Positions 46,380 to 57,100 of a stretch of DNA of 64,000 nucleotides are shown piece after piece. The DNA comes from Anthonomus grandis grandis. Lineage: Eukaryota > Arthropoda > Insecta > Coleoptera > Curculionidae. The stretch covers positions 12,724,938-12,788,937 of the forward strand of contig NC_065555.1 of NCBI RefSeq assembly GCF_022605725.1, written 5' to 3'. The translations under genes were made by a program, and so were the position numbers. The notes below the pieces were generated by a model, which ran no database searches, had not been told where the DNA came from, and worked only from the letters and a program-made list of their open reading frames with translations. How positions within the stretch are numbered: position 1 is the first letter of the stretch; the number at the start of each line of letters is the position of its first letter.

Positions 46380-47460
46380 ACCATGCTAATCCGAAAATTA
46401 AAATAAAAATCTTATCGTTTTTAGGTTAATATTCATATTGCTACCTCAAAAAAGTAAAAAAATTTCAAGAAAAAATATTTAAAAATGCCGAGCCTTGAGG
46501 CTAAAATCCATCTTGTTAGTCCAAAAATTTATTTTACGTACCCAGAATGATCGAAACTTTGAGCTAGAAAAGTTATCAACTCTTAACTCTTTGTAGTTAC
46601 GGGTTTGCTAATAAAAAATGCTGAGCATTTCTACGCTAAAATTGATATTACTAGCCTAAAAAAGTCAAGTGTATTTAAGTTCAAATTATTTTTCCTATCG
46701 TAAAAAGATTTAAAATTTTGAGTTTTTCTATGCAAAAAATGAACTTGCTGCTCCAAAAAGGGTTAAAATTTTGGAGTATTTTTGGACCAAAACCGATTTT
46801 TTTAGCCTAATCAACTTTTCTCTTAAAAAAATCTGACTTGTTTTTTAATCGATCCTGCTAGCCCAAAAAGGTTAATACTCACTCTTCCCAGTGTTTGCAA
46901 GGTTTCATTTTTTACGCACTAGTACCTAAAAGAGTTTTTTTACGCACTAGTGTAAGAAATTTGGTATTTTTTATTTTTTTTGGTTTTCGTCGGTAGTAGG
47001 AAAATTTTTGTATGGTACACGTGTGTAAAATCCCCTTTTTTTATTTATCAAAATTGTCGCATGAGCCGTAGGCGAATCATATTTTTATTTTAAAGAATAA
47101 ATTTTCCATTCATAAAAAAAGGATCATTTTACACATGTGTTACATAAATAACTATTTAAACTCGGTAGCCTAAAAAGATACACAACTTTTTAGTTTTTTT
47201 AAGTTAAATCCAAATTTGCTGCACCAGAAAAGGATTTTAAGTCTTTTTAGCTTAAAATGGATCTAGTCCAGAAAGACTGACTTTTTTTAGGCTCCAACCG
47301 ATCCAGAAAGGGTAAACAAATTCCGAGTCTTCCTGAAATAAAATTAATCTTGCTAGCCCAAATAACTTAAAAACTTCTTTAAGAAAACAATGCTTTTAAG
47401 CTAGATTCGACCTTACTATCCCAAAAAGCCAAAACACATCTCACGACCTTCTAGCAGTTC
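46380..47460 (+). repeat. Degenerate satellite array, period about 54 bp
   Basis: Units contain GCTAGCCTAAAAAGGTTAAA and a following GAGTATTTTTAGGCTAAAAT plus CGATCTT. Anchor positions at 46,695, 46,748, 46,802 and 46,858 give spacings of 53, 54 and 56. The array is interrupted by unrelated sequence at about 46,885-47,155 that includes a hairpin element, and it resumes to about 47,460. The same unit occurs at 51,405-51,645 and, inverted, at 17.8-18.8 kb. Confidence 0.75.
47011..47146. repeat. Hairpin element inside the satellite
   Basis: Arms TATGGTACACGTGTGTAAAA (from 47,011) and the complement TATGTAACACATGTGTAAAA (to 47,146) continue into T-runs, giving about 36-bp arms and a loop of about 62 bases. 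Upstream, TTTTTTACGCACTAGT is directly repeated at about 46,908-46,923 and 46,936-46,951. Together they form a 270-bp block foreign to the satellite. Confidence 0.65.
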
Positions 47461-47589
47461 TCGGATCCTAATATTAAAGCGGAAATATTTGCAATGTATT
47501 TGGGACCGCAATATTAGTGAAATTTTTACTCATTTTTGCCAATTTTGGACTTGGCATAGTTTGGCTCTGGGGTAGAGAATTAGTTCATC

Positions 47590-50065
47590 GAATATAAGTC
47601 TGCTGGAAGAAAAGTCACCTACGAGAGGGTGGAGTAAGCAGTAAAACATTCTTTCCCTTCAAATCTCCGGGCATGGGTGGCTTATATCCATGCCTTCTAC
47701 AAAACAGATCCACATATCGTTAGACTATTCAGGACTTGCCTTGCTCAGGGCTATGCTCCAGAGCAAGTTATTGCGTAAGGTGAAAGTTGTCTTTATCCCA
47801 AAACCAGGAAAAAATTACTACATAGACTCCAAATCATACCGAACATACAGCCTTAAAAGCTTTCTGCTATAGAACGTGGACTGATTAACCGATATCGTAA
47901 AGAGGGCATCCTGGTCGAAAGTACAACAATACGCCCACCAGTTGGGCAAATCCACATACCTAATCCTACACCATCTCGTAAAGAAGGTGAAGGGTTCACT
48001 AGGCAATAGTAAGTCTGTCTATACTCTGTCTATGTGCGTTTCCAGATATTGAAGAAGCATTTAGTAACATCCCTTACGAAGTAACCTGCCAGCACTCGAG
48101 TGCCATGTTCAAAACCCTGTTTACTGAGTTGGATAGATGCCATACTCTTGCAGCCTTATCTATCCGCCGAGCTCTAAAGGCTACCTGCAAGAAGGAGTAT
48201 TATCCCAGTTCTTGTGGTGCATAGTTGCCGATCGCTTGACTGAATTTTTAAACAAGGCTACAGGCCTACGCTGATGACCTGGTAATCCTGTGCCCGGGGA
48301 AGGACGCCGCCAATGCAGAACCCGAGGATGACGGCCCTGCGTATAGTGGACAAATGGTGCCTCTGGGAGGAGTTTCAGTATCAACTTCAAAAAAGCACAA
48401 GGACATGTAACTTTGGCACACTACCTGCTGTCTCTCTGGATGGAGTCGAGTTGCAATACTCCAGGACAGTTTGGATTTCTGGGCATCATAATAGATTCCA
48501 AAATTTTCTGGCACGATCTTGCAGATGCCGGAATTAAGAAGACCACCGGCGCACTATGGGCCTGCAAAAGGGCTTTTAGTAAGGCCTGGAATCTGTTTCC
48601 TAAGATCCTTCACTGGATTATTATTCATCTATTATTAAACCACTTCTTATATGTGGGGCTATTGTTTGGTGGCCGTGTATAGAGAAAGGAAAAACCCGGG
48701 CCTAACTGGATAGAGTCTAGTATCTTGCATGTCTCAGGTTCCATGCGAACGGGGCCAACTAGAGCGCTAGAAACTCGGTTAAGCCTTTCGCCATTGGACC
48801 TGGTGGTGTAATAATTCGATGCAATAAGGACTGCGCATAAGCTACATGTTCTTGGTGAACTATGGGCTAGTGAGACTGGTCTGGTAAAAATATGTTCAAA
48901 GGCCGTACAGGAATACCCTCTCTGATGCAGTGAGGCATCTGAGACTGTTTATAGATTACAAGGGTTTTGTCATGGCGTCACAAGACTTCTATATACGCTT
49001 TTGTTATATGGAGCCCTTACTATGAAATTCATAAGTATTCGATAGAAAACATTCAACGAAAGTTTCTATCCTTTCAAGTTGATGGTTTGTACCCTCCACA
49101 GAGCATTTCATATAATCTGCTTTTAACTCGATTCTCCCTGGAATGACTTGAATTCAGGAGAAACAAAGCCTCAGTTGTGTTGTTGCATAGAATTCTGCGT
49201 GGGGATATTGACTGCTTTGAATTGCTAGATAAATTAAATTTTTGTGTACCACGATTAAATTCTAGGAATACTAAAACCTTCTACTGTACCAAGGCAAATA
49301 CGAATATACTCTTATATTCACCCCTGTATGTAATGTGCAATAACGCTAATAGAGTCACACAATATTGTGATTTATTTGTGTGCTCTGGTGCTGAAGTTGT
49401 AAGAGCATTTTTGGGATTATCCAATTAGCTTTGCTAATTGTATTGTTTATGTTTTTTTTTCTCTCTTTGAGATTTAGGTATAAGGGTATTTGTTTTGCTT
49501 GGAGTTTATAATTTGTGGTTGCTTATTTTTATATAGGAAGCTTAAGATTGTTGCTATAAATTGTTAAAATATAGTTTATACTATGATGTCGCGGAGAATA
49601 TTTTAATTTTAATATATGTGTGTCTTTATTATATCTTAAAAATTATTAAAACATTATTGTAACCTTTCGCTCTGTAAATGGTTTATACTGTTGGGCTGTA
49701 TTGTTAAAAATAAATAAATAAATAAATATTGTAAGGTCCCATGTACCAGCAGAGCATACTCGCTGGGAGAGCATACTACTGTCTTCCAACCTGAAGTTTT
49801 TGCTGTGTTGAAATGCAGACAAGAAATCCCAAATAACGAACATTGCAACACAAGCGTATCAATTAAGATAAAGGAGATGTCATTAAGGCTATTACGACCG
49901 AAAAGCTCCAAGTTCGTACTGAAGTGCATAGAAGTCCTGGAGAAACTGGTAAAGTTGGGCTGGATTGAGCATATCTGGCTGCCTAAGGACTTATGCGATG
50001 CTGAAAATGAGAAAGCGGACTCCCTTGCTAGGCTAGGATTTGCGAAAGAGCTTAAAATCTAGCCT
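47590..50065 (+). mobile_element. LINE with C-terminal RNase H, split by another LINE
   Basis: Polymerase: FFPFKSPGMGGLYPCLLQ (about 47,650), KVVFIPKPGK-like KLRKVKVVFIPKPGKNYYID (47,775-47,830), FPDIEEAFSNIPYE (about 48,040), the catalytic YADDLVILCPGKDAANAEP (about 48,268-48,325), GFLGIIIDSKIFWHDLADAG (about 48,474-48,530) and SGSMRTGPTRALETRLSLSP (about 48,738-48,798). After the insert it resumes at about 49,735 with an RNase H domain: VFQPEVFAVLKCRQEIPN, SKFVLKCIEVLEKLVKLG and LCDAENEKADSLARLGFAKE, ending at 50,062. The domain order places it among I/R1-group LINEs that carry RNase H. Frameshifts are common in the polymerase; the RNase H part is nearly open. Confidence 0.85.
48955..49727 (+). 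mobile_element. 5'-truncated Jockey-like LINE inserted in the LINE above
   Basis: The sequence IQRKFLSFQVDGLYPPQSIS, NKASVVLLHRILRGDIDCFE, LLDKLNFCVPRLNSRNTKTF and NTNILLYSPLYVMCNNANRV (about 49,045-49,350) is the tail of a Jockey-type polymerase. A 3' non-coding region ends in four or five AAATA-type units (49,705-49,727), immediately followed by the resumed host LINE. 5' truncation plus an A-rich tail is the normal outcome of target-primed insertion. The left junction can only be placed to about 20 bp. Confidence 0.8.
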
Positions 50066-50069
50066 TTTT

Positions 50070-50960
50070 AATATCTACTGGTAGAGCATTAAAATATTTA
50101 TTTGCCCAATATCCTGGACTACTTTTCAGTCTTAAATATGCCGATACTAAATTTTCTGTGTCTCTGATATGATGTTTTCCCGAACTTAGAGAAGATTATT
50201 TAAGAGATACAACGAAGGCAATGTTAGTATACTTAAGCATTAAAAGCTCTGTCTACAATCATTCCTAAATCCCAAACCACTTACCACTCAGACAAATTTC
50301 CTCTGTAAGACGGACAAATGTTTGGCATTTGGGGTATGGCTCTACGTAAGCATAGCATATGATAAATGGGAATGAAAAGTGTCAAAATAAGCAAATTTCA
50401 GTGCTTTTCTTGAAACGTTATCTGCAAGGCGAGAAAGCAGAAAAAGACTCTTGCTCAGATTTGAGGTCAGAACTTCCAATTATGCATTCTATCGTGTCTG
50501 TCAAATTATAGTCAAAGAAACTTTGCTTGGTAAATAGGGCTATCCACGGCTCGCAGATTAAGACCATGAGTAATTTGTTAGAAATAAACATACTTTCAGC
50601 CCTCGACTGTTGGTTCCTAGAACCTCGCAGTCCTTGCGACCACAGAGATAGTAGTGCCATCCGCAAAGAGGGTATAATTTAAGTATTTATCCAAGAGAGG
50701 CAAATAATTTTTTATAGATAAAAAATAGAATTGGGCTCGATAATGAATCCCTGGGCACTCTTATCCTAATTTCGCTATCATTAGATAACACTTCATCAAA
50801 TGCATTTATTATGTCCGACATCAAGAGCCCTTCTCGAGCATTAAGGAAAAGCTTTATTTCGGATACATAAACTTAGTATGGTTGTAAGTCGCACAAGAAT
50901 TATATTTAGAACTGACTTTATAACCCTGACATTAAAATCAAATACTATGTCCCTATTATT
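50070..50960 (-). mobile_element. Jockey-like LINE, antisense
   Basis: From 50,800 downward the minus strand reads RVPRDSLSSPILFFIY (G-V-P-Q-G-S-x-L-G-P block), then LADNVSRKALKFAYFDTFHS, HLSYAMLT and NAKHLSVLQRKFV, then VVSGLGFRNDCRQSF and LSILTLPSLYLLNNLL (about 50,240-50,190). The order is that of Jockey-type polymerases. It abuts the end of the RNase H LINE in opposite orientation. Many stops are present. Confidence 0.82.
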
Positions 50961-51404
50961 TTTATTTTTTAAGTCGTTATGTACCTGACTTTGTTAAAGC
51001 TTATTTTACAGAATGAAAACGAATCACCCACAGTAGTCGTTGTTAACTTATTCATTAAATTAAGATTATGTGAGAATTGAATAATTTTCCACGTGGTTAT
51101 TGTTGGGTTGGCTAAAGTTTCTATTCAAGAATGATTTATATATATATTGGCTACTCTTATGGCTTCTTATAGCCATTTTAAAGTGTGCTATAGTAGTTTA
51201 AATTATTAGCTGTATTATATTACCCCAAAAGAATTTAGATATTCCCTTATTGCGCTTAATTCTTGATTATCACCCCCTGGCTTAACTGTACACCATTTTT
51301 CAGAAAAACATTTATTATATGCCTTATTGCGATTATTGACAAACTATTCACATGTATTACCAGGATCACATGAGTTACCAACAAAGTCCTATGAACAACT
51401 TAGT
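50961..51404. other. Probably the 5' continuation of the antisense LINE
   Basis: Only weak, scattered similarity on the minus strand; boundaries cannot be placed. A short AT-rich tract follows. Confidence 0.3.
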
Positions 51405-51645
51405 CTTTAAATTTTTTAGTCTTTTTTGTCTCCAATCGATCTTGCTAGCCTAAAAAGATGTGTGATTTTGTAGGCTAAATACAAACTGCTACCTTAAAAA
51501 AAGTTGAAATATTTTTTTTTAACTTAAAATCGATACAAGCCCAAAATTATTTAAAAATTTCAAGTATTTCTTGACTAAACATGATCCAGGAAGCCCAAAA
51601 AGGAGTATTTTTAGATTAAAATTATTCTTGCCTAGCCAACGTACT
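51405..51645 (+). repeat. Second block of the 54-bp satellite
   Basis: The block contains AATCGATCTTGCTAGCCTAA, then TAGGCTAAATACAAACTGCT and CTTAAAATCGATACAAGCCC, the same unit and orientation as at 46,380-47,460. Confidence 0.7.
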
Positions 51646-53149
51646 ACTAATATTTATAGAAATCTTATTCTATAGCATACTTTAAAAACTAATTAATTTT
51701 TTGAAATCTTCTTTAAACTTTTGCCTTACATAATTATGCCGCCTAATCATAAATATTAAAAGATAATAATTACAATTTATAAATAATATAAGATCTCAAA
51801 CAGTTTGTCAATGAAAATATTTGTGTGTATGTATGTAGCAAAATTGATTAATGGCGGTCCCGATAACCTTTGCCTTATTTTTTTACATCCAGACAAATTT
51901 ATACTATCGTATGTAAAATTATGATGTGTCAGATAAAACATAGACGAAATTAGATAGAATTTAAAAAAGAATCGAACTTAAATAAATAAGAGAATATGCA
52001 ATGTAATTTAAATTTTTTAGTTTAACATTTAAGCTTTAAAATTCCATCTGATTTTACAAATAAATACTATTTTGAAGGGTAATTTTTATTGTGTTTGTTA
52101 ATATTAATTAGACCGAGGTCAGATAAGGTTAAATATAATTAGAATTTATTAAGAAAATGGTTAAATTTATATTTTAAACAGATTTTTATTATTTTTTAAC
52201 TATCATTAGAGCTAATAAATTTCAGGAGGTTTTAAATATAAGGGACCATTATGGAAACTTTAAGGCCAAAGAAATAAAAGCAGTAACGTCACCTAAGATT
52301 TATTATGAAATGAAATATAAAATACCTTCCATCTAAGATATTATTATTCTTACTACAGATTTAAATAAATATAACTTTAAAACTTAGCTCAGAAACGTAT
52401 TTTCTAACATAATATAAAATTAAACTAACGTCACTGGTTTAATGCGAAAAAGAAAAAATAAATAGGGTCCATCTCTTTGTAGTACGCCAATGTGGTCCAC
52501 GTATGTTGTACAAACCTCTTTCAACAGAGGCATTTATTTCTACAAAAACTATCGTGGGCTTACGGCTGTTTCCGTTCTCCATCTCTCTTTCAAACCCTCC
52601 TTGTCTCTTTTTTCATATTTGTCGTTTTTTTGTACGTTCACGTTTTTAAATTCCAACCTGATGTGGGATGATGAACATAAATTTTATTTTGTATAAAATT
52701 TAAATGAATATTATATATCAGGTTAGTTTTGTGTAATTCTTTATTCTAGTTAATTATATATAGTTAGTTTAATAGTTGAAAGTTATTTGCTAGGCATATT
52801 TTGTAAGAATTTCAGGAATATTTGAAAAAATATCTGATCTATCTATAGTATTTCAGACAGATTTTATGAGAACCTTCACTGAAGCTTAATTTCCCTGTGT
52901 TTTATTATATTTTGAATTTTAATTAGACTTTACTTCTCAGAACACTTCATAGATTCTAGTGATTTTATTAAATCTCATCGTGAAATATGAAAGTTCCTAT
53001 GTAAATTTCTTCTTACACAGAAGACAAATTACATTTTTCTGGAGGTTAACATTACGGCTTACATTTTAATGCTCTTTTATTTGCTGGGACCTTTTCTTTA
53101 TGTTTCTTAGTTCCCTATTACTTTTGTTTTATTTAGCTGTCATCACTAT
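51646..53149. other. No recognised element
   Basis: 52,465-52,640 is GC-richer, with a 68-codon frame of unknown nature. The remainder is AT-rich. Confidence 0.4.
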
Positions 53150-54330
53150 TATTGCGACGATATGCAATCCTACATTATTTTTGAACCAGATAAATCGGAA
53201 CAAGCTGTAGTCGCTTTTAATTATAATCTGGAAAATGTCCACGAAATGTCAAAAAAATATTGCTTAAAACTGAATACATCAAAATTAGGAATAATAGTAT
53301 TTTGCCAAAAAAGCGTAGGAAGGAATTTGAGCGATCGTACAAAAACAAAATATTATTAAACTTTGAACTGATACTCTTTTTCAACAAAATTAGAAACTTG
53401 GTGCTAGTGATCGACCAGGAATTCGAACAGGGATATTTTAATTTAAAGTTAATTTACCAACATAAAAAATCTCTGACGAAAAGACCTAAGGTACTACTTT
53501 GGAAAAGTTATGTTTTATCGAAATTAAACTATTGCGATATAATCCGTGATCCTTGTTTTAAGAAAGTTAAACGTGCGTAGAATCCAGACGTTATAAAATT
53601 CCTACTTAAGACTTATACACGGACTATGTAAATGTGACCAAGTCATACTTTAAAATCCACCAATTAGCTTAATATGCATAATAGACGGCGTTTACACTCC
53701 ACGGTCTTATTTTTTAAAGTTATTAATAAAAAGCTAGCGCTAGACCTGCTCAAAAAAATAAGGATGGACGTAAACTATTTGAACCTTCAAAGGTATACTA
53801 ACAATACCGAGACATTCATCACTTTAAATGGATTTTCTTACCAAATCGCTAGTATATGGAACAAGCTACCACAAAATATAAAAATTACTTTCCTTCAGTC
53901 TTTTAAAAACAAATATTTAATGATTTTTGTACAGAGCAAAACATATCCTTCAATCATTAGCCAGTTTTAAAAGTCCTTCATCTTTATCATATTCTTATTA
54001 ACTTTTTGCATGTACGTACATACTATTTTTTATTGGTTTTATCACAACCGTAGTTTCACATTCAAATTTGGTTTCTTTTTTTCCTCTACAAGTAATATTT
54101 ATAGGTGTTAAAGGTGTATAAGTAAATATTAAAAATATTTTTTCATAATTTTAATGTACTTTATTTACATACTTAGATTAAGTCGGGTTTAGTTGGTTAG
54201 GTAGAAAAACACATCATCTGTTTCTCTGTATAGCAAATTAATAAATTGAATCTTGTGTAATTGATAATTTTGTATATTTTATTTGTATTTATAATTAATA
54301 AAAGACCTTTAATTATTATTAAAAGCAGTA
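53150..54330 (+). mobile_element. 3' half of a Jockey/CR1-like LINE with tail
   Basis: KKYCLKLNTSKLGIIVF (polymerase W-x-x-x-N-x-L-x-L-N-x-x-K-S block) is followed in a second frame by NLVLVIDQEFEQGYFNLKLI, KVLLWKSYVLSKLNYCDIIR and DPCF. A third frame (from 53,674) gives MHNRRRLHSTVLFFKVINKK, YTNNTETFITLNGFSYQIAS and IWNKLPQNIKITFLQSFKNK, a typical C-terminus. The 3' region ends with AATAAAAGACC and ATT units near 54,300-54,325. At least three frameshifts are present. Confidence 0.82.
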
Positions 54331-54756
54331 GCTTATATTTTTTTCTGAAAATCCTTTATGTGACTTGATTTTTATTCTATCATCATCTATGACAAGTATT
54401 AAGAGAAAATCAATATTTCTTTACTTTTGGCCTTATAATTATTCTCGATGTCTTAATTTTAAAGATCCTAAAAGAACCTAGGAAACCCTATTAAAGGACC
54501 TATTATTAAGGTTCTGTCAAAACTCATTAAGAGATTCGATGCTATTTACAGCAAGCATCACCATACTCTTACTTTTTTCACATCATATTCCTCTATGGCC
54601 TTAGAAGTAATGATGTTTATACCTGCTGTAGACTTCTATATTAAAAGTTAGAAATTTTTGCCAATAGTGAATCTTTCATCTGTGCTTCTTTACATTTTGA
54701 GTTCAACATGCTCCGAGGACGTATTACTCAAACATTAACATACTAAGTATGCTGAA
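54331..54756. other. No recognised gene
   Basis: AT-rich; ends at the target duplication of the next element (ATGCTGAA, 54,749-54,756). Confidence 0.5.
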
Positions 54757-57092
54757 TAGGGCGGAGCAATAAAAAAAATTTTAAACATCCCCGGGTGTCG
54801 AATAGTTGCCTTTTAAGGATATAATTTAATGAAAAAAAAAATTTTCATTGTGCGATGACGTCTTCAGATTCCTTTTTGAATGCAAAAATTTAGAAAACTT
54901 TGATAAATCCAATATTGTGGCAATCTAGGTTTCTCAAATTTTACTTCAAGTATTAGGAGAATTGCCTTTGAATAATGTGCGGCGTACAAAATATTAAGTA
55001 ATTAGCAAAAAAATAACATAAAATATAAAAAGCAATATTACAACCAAGGCAGTTTTAAAGACTTTAGAAAGAAAAGAGTTAAAAAAAAAGATTTGAGACG
55101 AAAATTGAAAAAAGTAAAGACTCGAATTTAGTCTGTATTAGGATTCAAAATGAAAGTAAAGAAACAGAGGACGACTACTGCAACCCGATCTATAACAAAG
55201 AATCTGCCGATTGTGCCAAGTCTTAAGAGTCACAAGCATCAACGTCTTCAAGAATGCCTCACAAAAAAGGATTAGTTTTATCTAATGTGGCTGAGGTATG
55301 TAACAGGGGTAGACTCTCAGATCGAAATGCGTCTCTCCTGGTAAATGCTGTACTTAAAGATTTCAATTCAGTAAGTGACGAGGACCCATCCCTAATAATC
55401 GATAGAAGTAAAATTAGAAGAGAAAGAAAGACGTAGGGATAATTTAGCTAAAATGGAGAGGGACCAGCTAAAAGAAATTTCCGGAATTTACTTCGACGGT
55501 AAAAAGGATAAGACTCTGGTGGTTGAGAAAATTGGATTTTCGTATCACAATAAGCAAATAACCTAGGAACATGTAGTTCTTGTTGCAGAGCCAGGTTCAA
55601 TTTACTTAGGTCATGTGACGCCTACTTCCGGGAGTGCCAGTAGTATCAAGACAAGTCTTTTTAATTTCCTTCAAAATCATTTGGGTGAAAATTTTAACAC
55701 CATTTCGGTTGTAGGATGTGATGGCACAGTTGTAAATACAGGGTTTAAGAATAGTGTTATAAAACAGTTAGAAGTATGCTTAGGAAAACCAGTTCATTGA
55801 TTTATATGTCTGTTGCACTGTAATGAACTTCACCTTCGTCACTTAGTTCTAGAAATAGATGGTAAGACCAATGATCCTAGAGGATTTACTGGTCCCATAG
55901 GAAAGCAACTAGGTAATTGTAAAAAAAATCTTGTTGTGCCATTTCGGATTATTAAACCTGACTTCAAATTGCCTCCAATAAATTTTACCGATTTAAGTCA
56001 GACCAAAAGTACTTATATAAAATGGTTTTAGCAATAGGAGAAGGTAATACTTCCTCTCAGTTGAGCGCTAAACAACCAGGAAAGATGTCCCATGTACGAC
56101 GGTTGACAACAACTAACAGAATATTAAGACTGTAATTTACAATAGAACAACCATCGACTGAATTAAATATATTACCCGAGTTTGTTGTTAAGGTATATGC
56201 TACAACCTGGTTCATGATAAAGCATAAACCTGCTTGTAAGTATGGACCCAAACATTTATTCCATTTGATTTAAGCTTCTCGATATTTACCGACAAAATTT
56301 AAAAAGATTGTAAATAAAGTTATCCAAAGAAACGCATTTTTTGCCCGTTCAGAAAACATTTTAATTGCAATGCTGGGAGAGAGCTGGCCTTGCGCCGAAT
56401 TTTAAAATATCGTAGTTCTAAAACTAATTACCAGCTTCGTGATTTTAAAGTGCCAAAACTAAACTTTGATGCTACCGATTATACAGAGCTTATTGATTGG
56501 TAATCAGATGAAGTTACGGAGCCTCCATTGACAAAAGGCATGTCAGAAATAAATCTTAGAGAAATGGTTGCTAATGTTCCCGATACCATAGAAATTCTAA
56601 ATTTCTCATGCCACACTCAGGCAGTCGAACGACATATTAAGATGGTGACTGAAGCGTCTACATCAGTATGTGGAAATACGGCTAGAGATGGCTTTATTCG
56701 AGCAAAAATTGCTTCTAGAAAAGCTATACCCAAGATGGAGAAAAAAAAAGATTTTACTTAGTAGGTTTTTAGACTAATGGGAGGATAGGTGAGGGAGGGA
56801 GGGGGTGGAATCCGCTTTGCAGCCACCTCCTCGAGGTAGATTCTGGGTTGTTTTTTTTTAATTAATAAAATTATTATTTTTTATTTAAAAAAAACAAGCA
56901 AATAGCTGCAACAAAAAATGCATTTTGTTAGATTTTTCGCGATTTTAAAATAAAAAAAGGAACCTGAAGGACCAAATATTTGTTGACAAAAATTCACCAA
57001 TTTACTTAACTAACTAAAAGGCAATTATTCCGAACCCAGGCTAAATAAAAAAAGGATTTTTTTTTTAATTATAACCATTGCTCCGCCCTAAT
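54757..57092 (+). mobile_element. Complete 2.3-kb DNA transposon with 8-bp target duplication
   Basis: Perfect terminal inverted repeats TAGGGCGGAGCAAT (54,757-54,770 and, complemented, 57,079-57,092). They are flanked by a perfect 8-bp direct repeat ATGCTGAA (54,749-54,756 and 57,093-57,100). Subterminal similarity continues weakly (TTGCCTTTTA on both sides). One decayed gene lies inside. Eight-base duplications are typical of hAT elements and a few others, so a hAT-like assignment is plausible but tentative. Confidence 0.93.
55140..56760 (+). pseudogene. Transposase-like gene of the 8-bp-TSD element
   Basis: One frame-broken gene of about 540 residues. Blocks in order: GRLSDRNASLLVNAVLKDFN and IIDRSKIRRERK (55,312-55,434); ISGIYFDGKKDKTLVVEKIG (first Asp candidate, about 55,480); HVVLVAEPGSIYLGHVTPTS; FNTISVVGCDGTVVNTGFKN (second Asp candidate, about 55,695); LLHCNELHLRHLVLEIDGKT (about 55,812-55,870); KMSHVRRLTTTNRILRL; NKVIQRNAFFARSENILIAM; and a conserved end FSCHTQAVERHIKMVTEAST and RDGFIRAKIASRKAIPKMEK. 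The set is recognisable as a recurrent insect element protein; I cannot attach a firm family name. Several stops and shifts make it non-functional. Confidence 0.75.
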
Positions 57093-57100
57093 GCTGAACT

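Noticed and set aside
48181..48514. Minus-strand frames opposite the RNase H LINE
   Set aside because: They are shadows of the plus-strand polymerase gene, whose catalytic block is clear.
52490..52696. Frame containing NYRGLTAV, resembling a LINE polymerase block
   Set aside because: No neighbouring polymerase blocks were found in any frame, so one short match is not enough.
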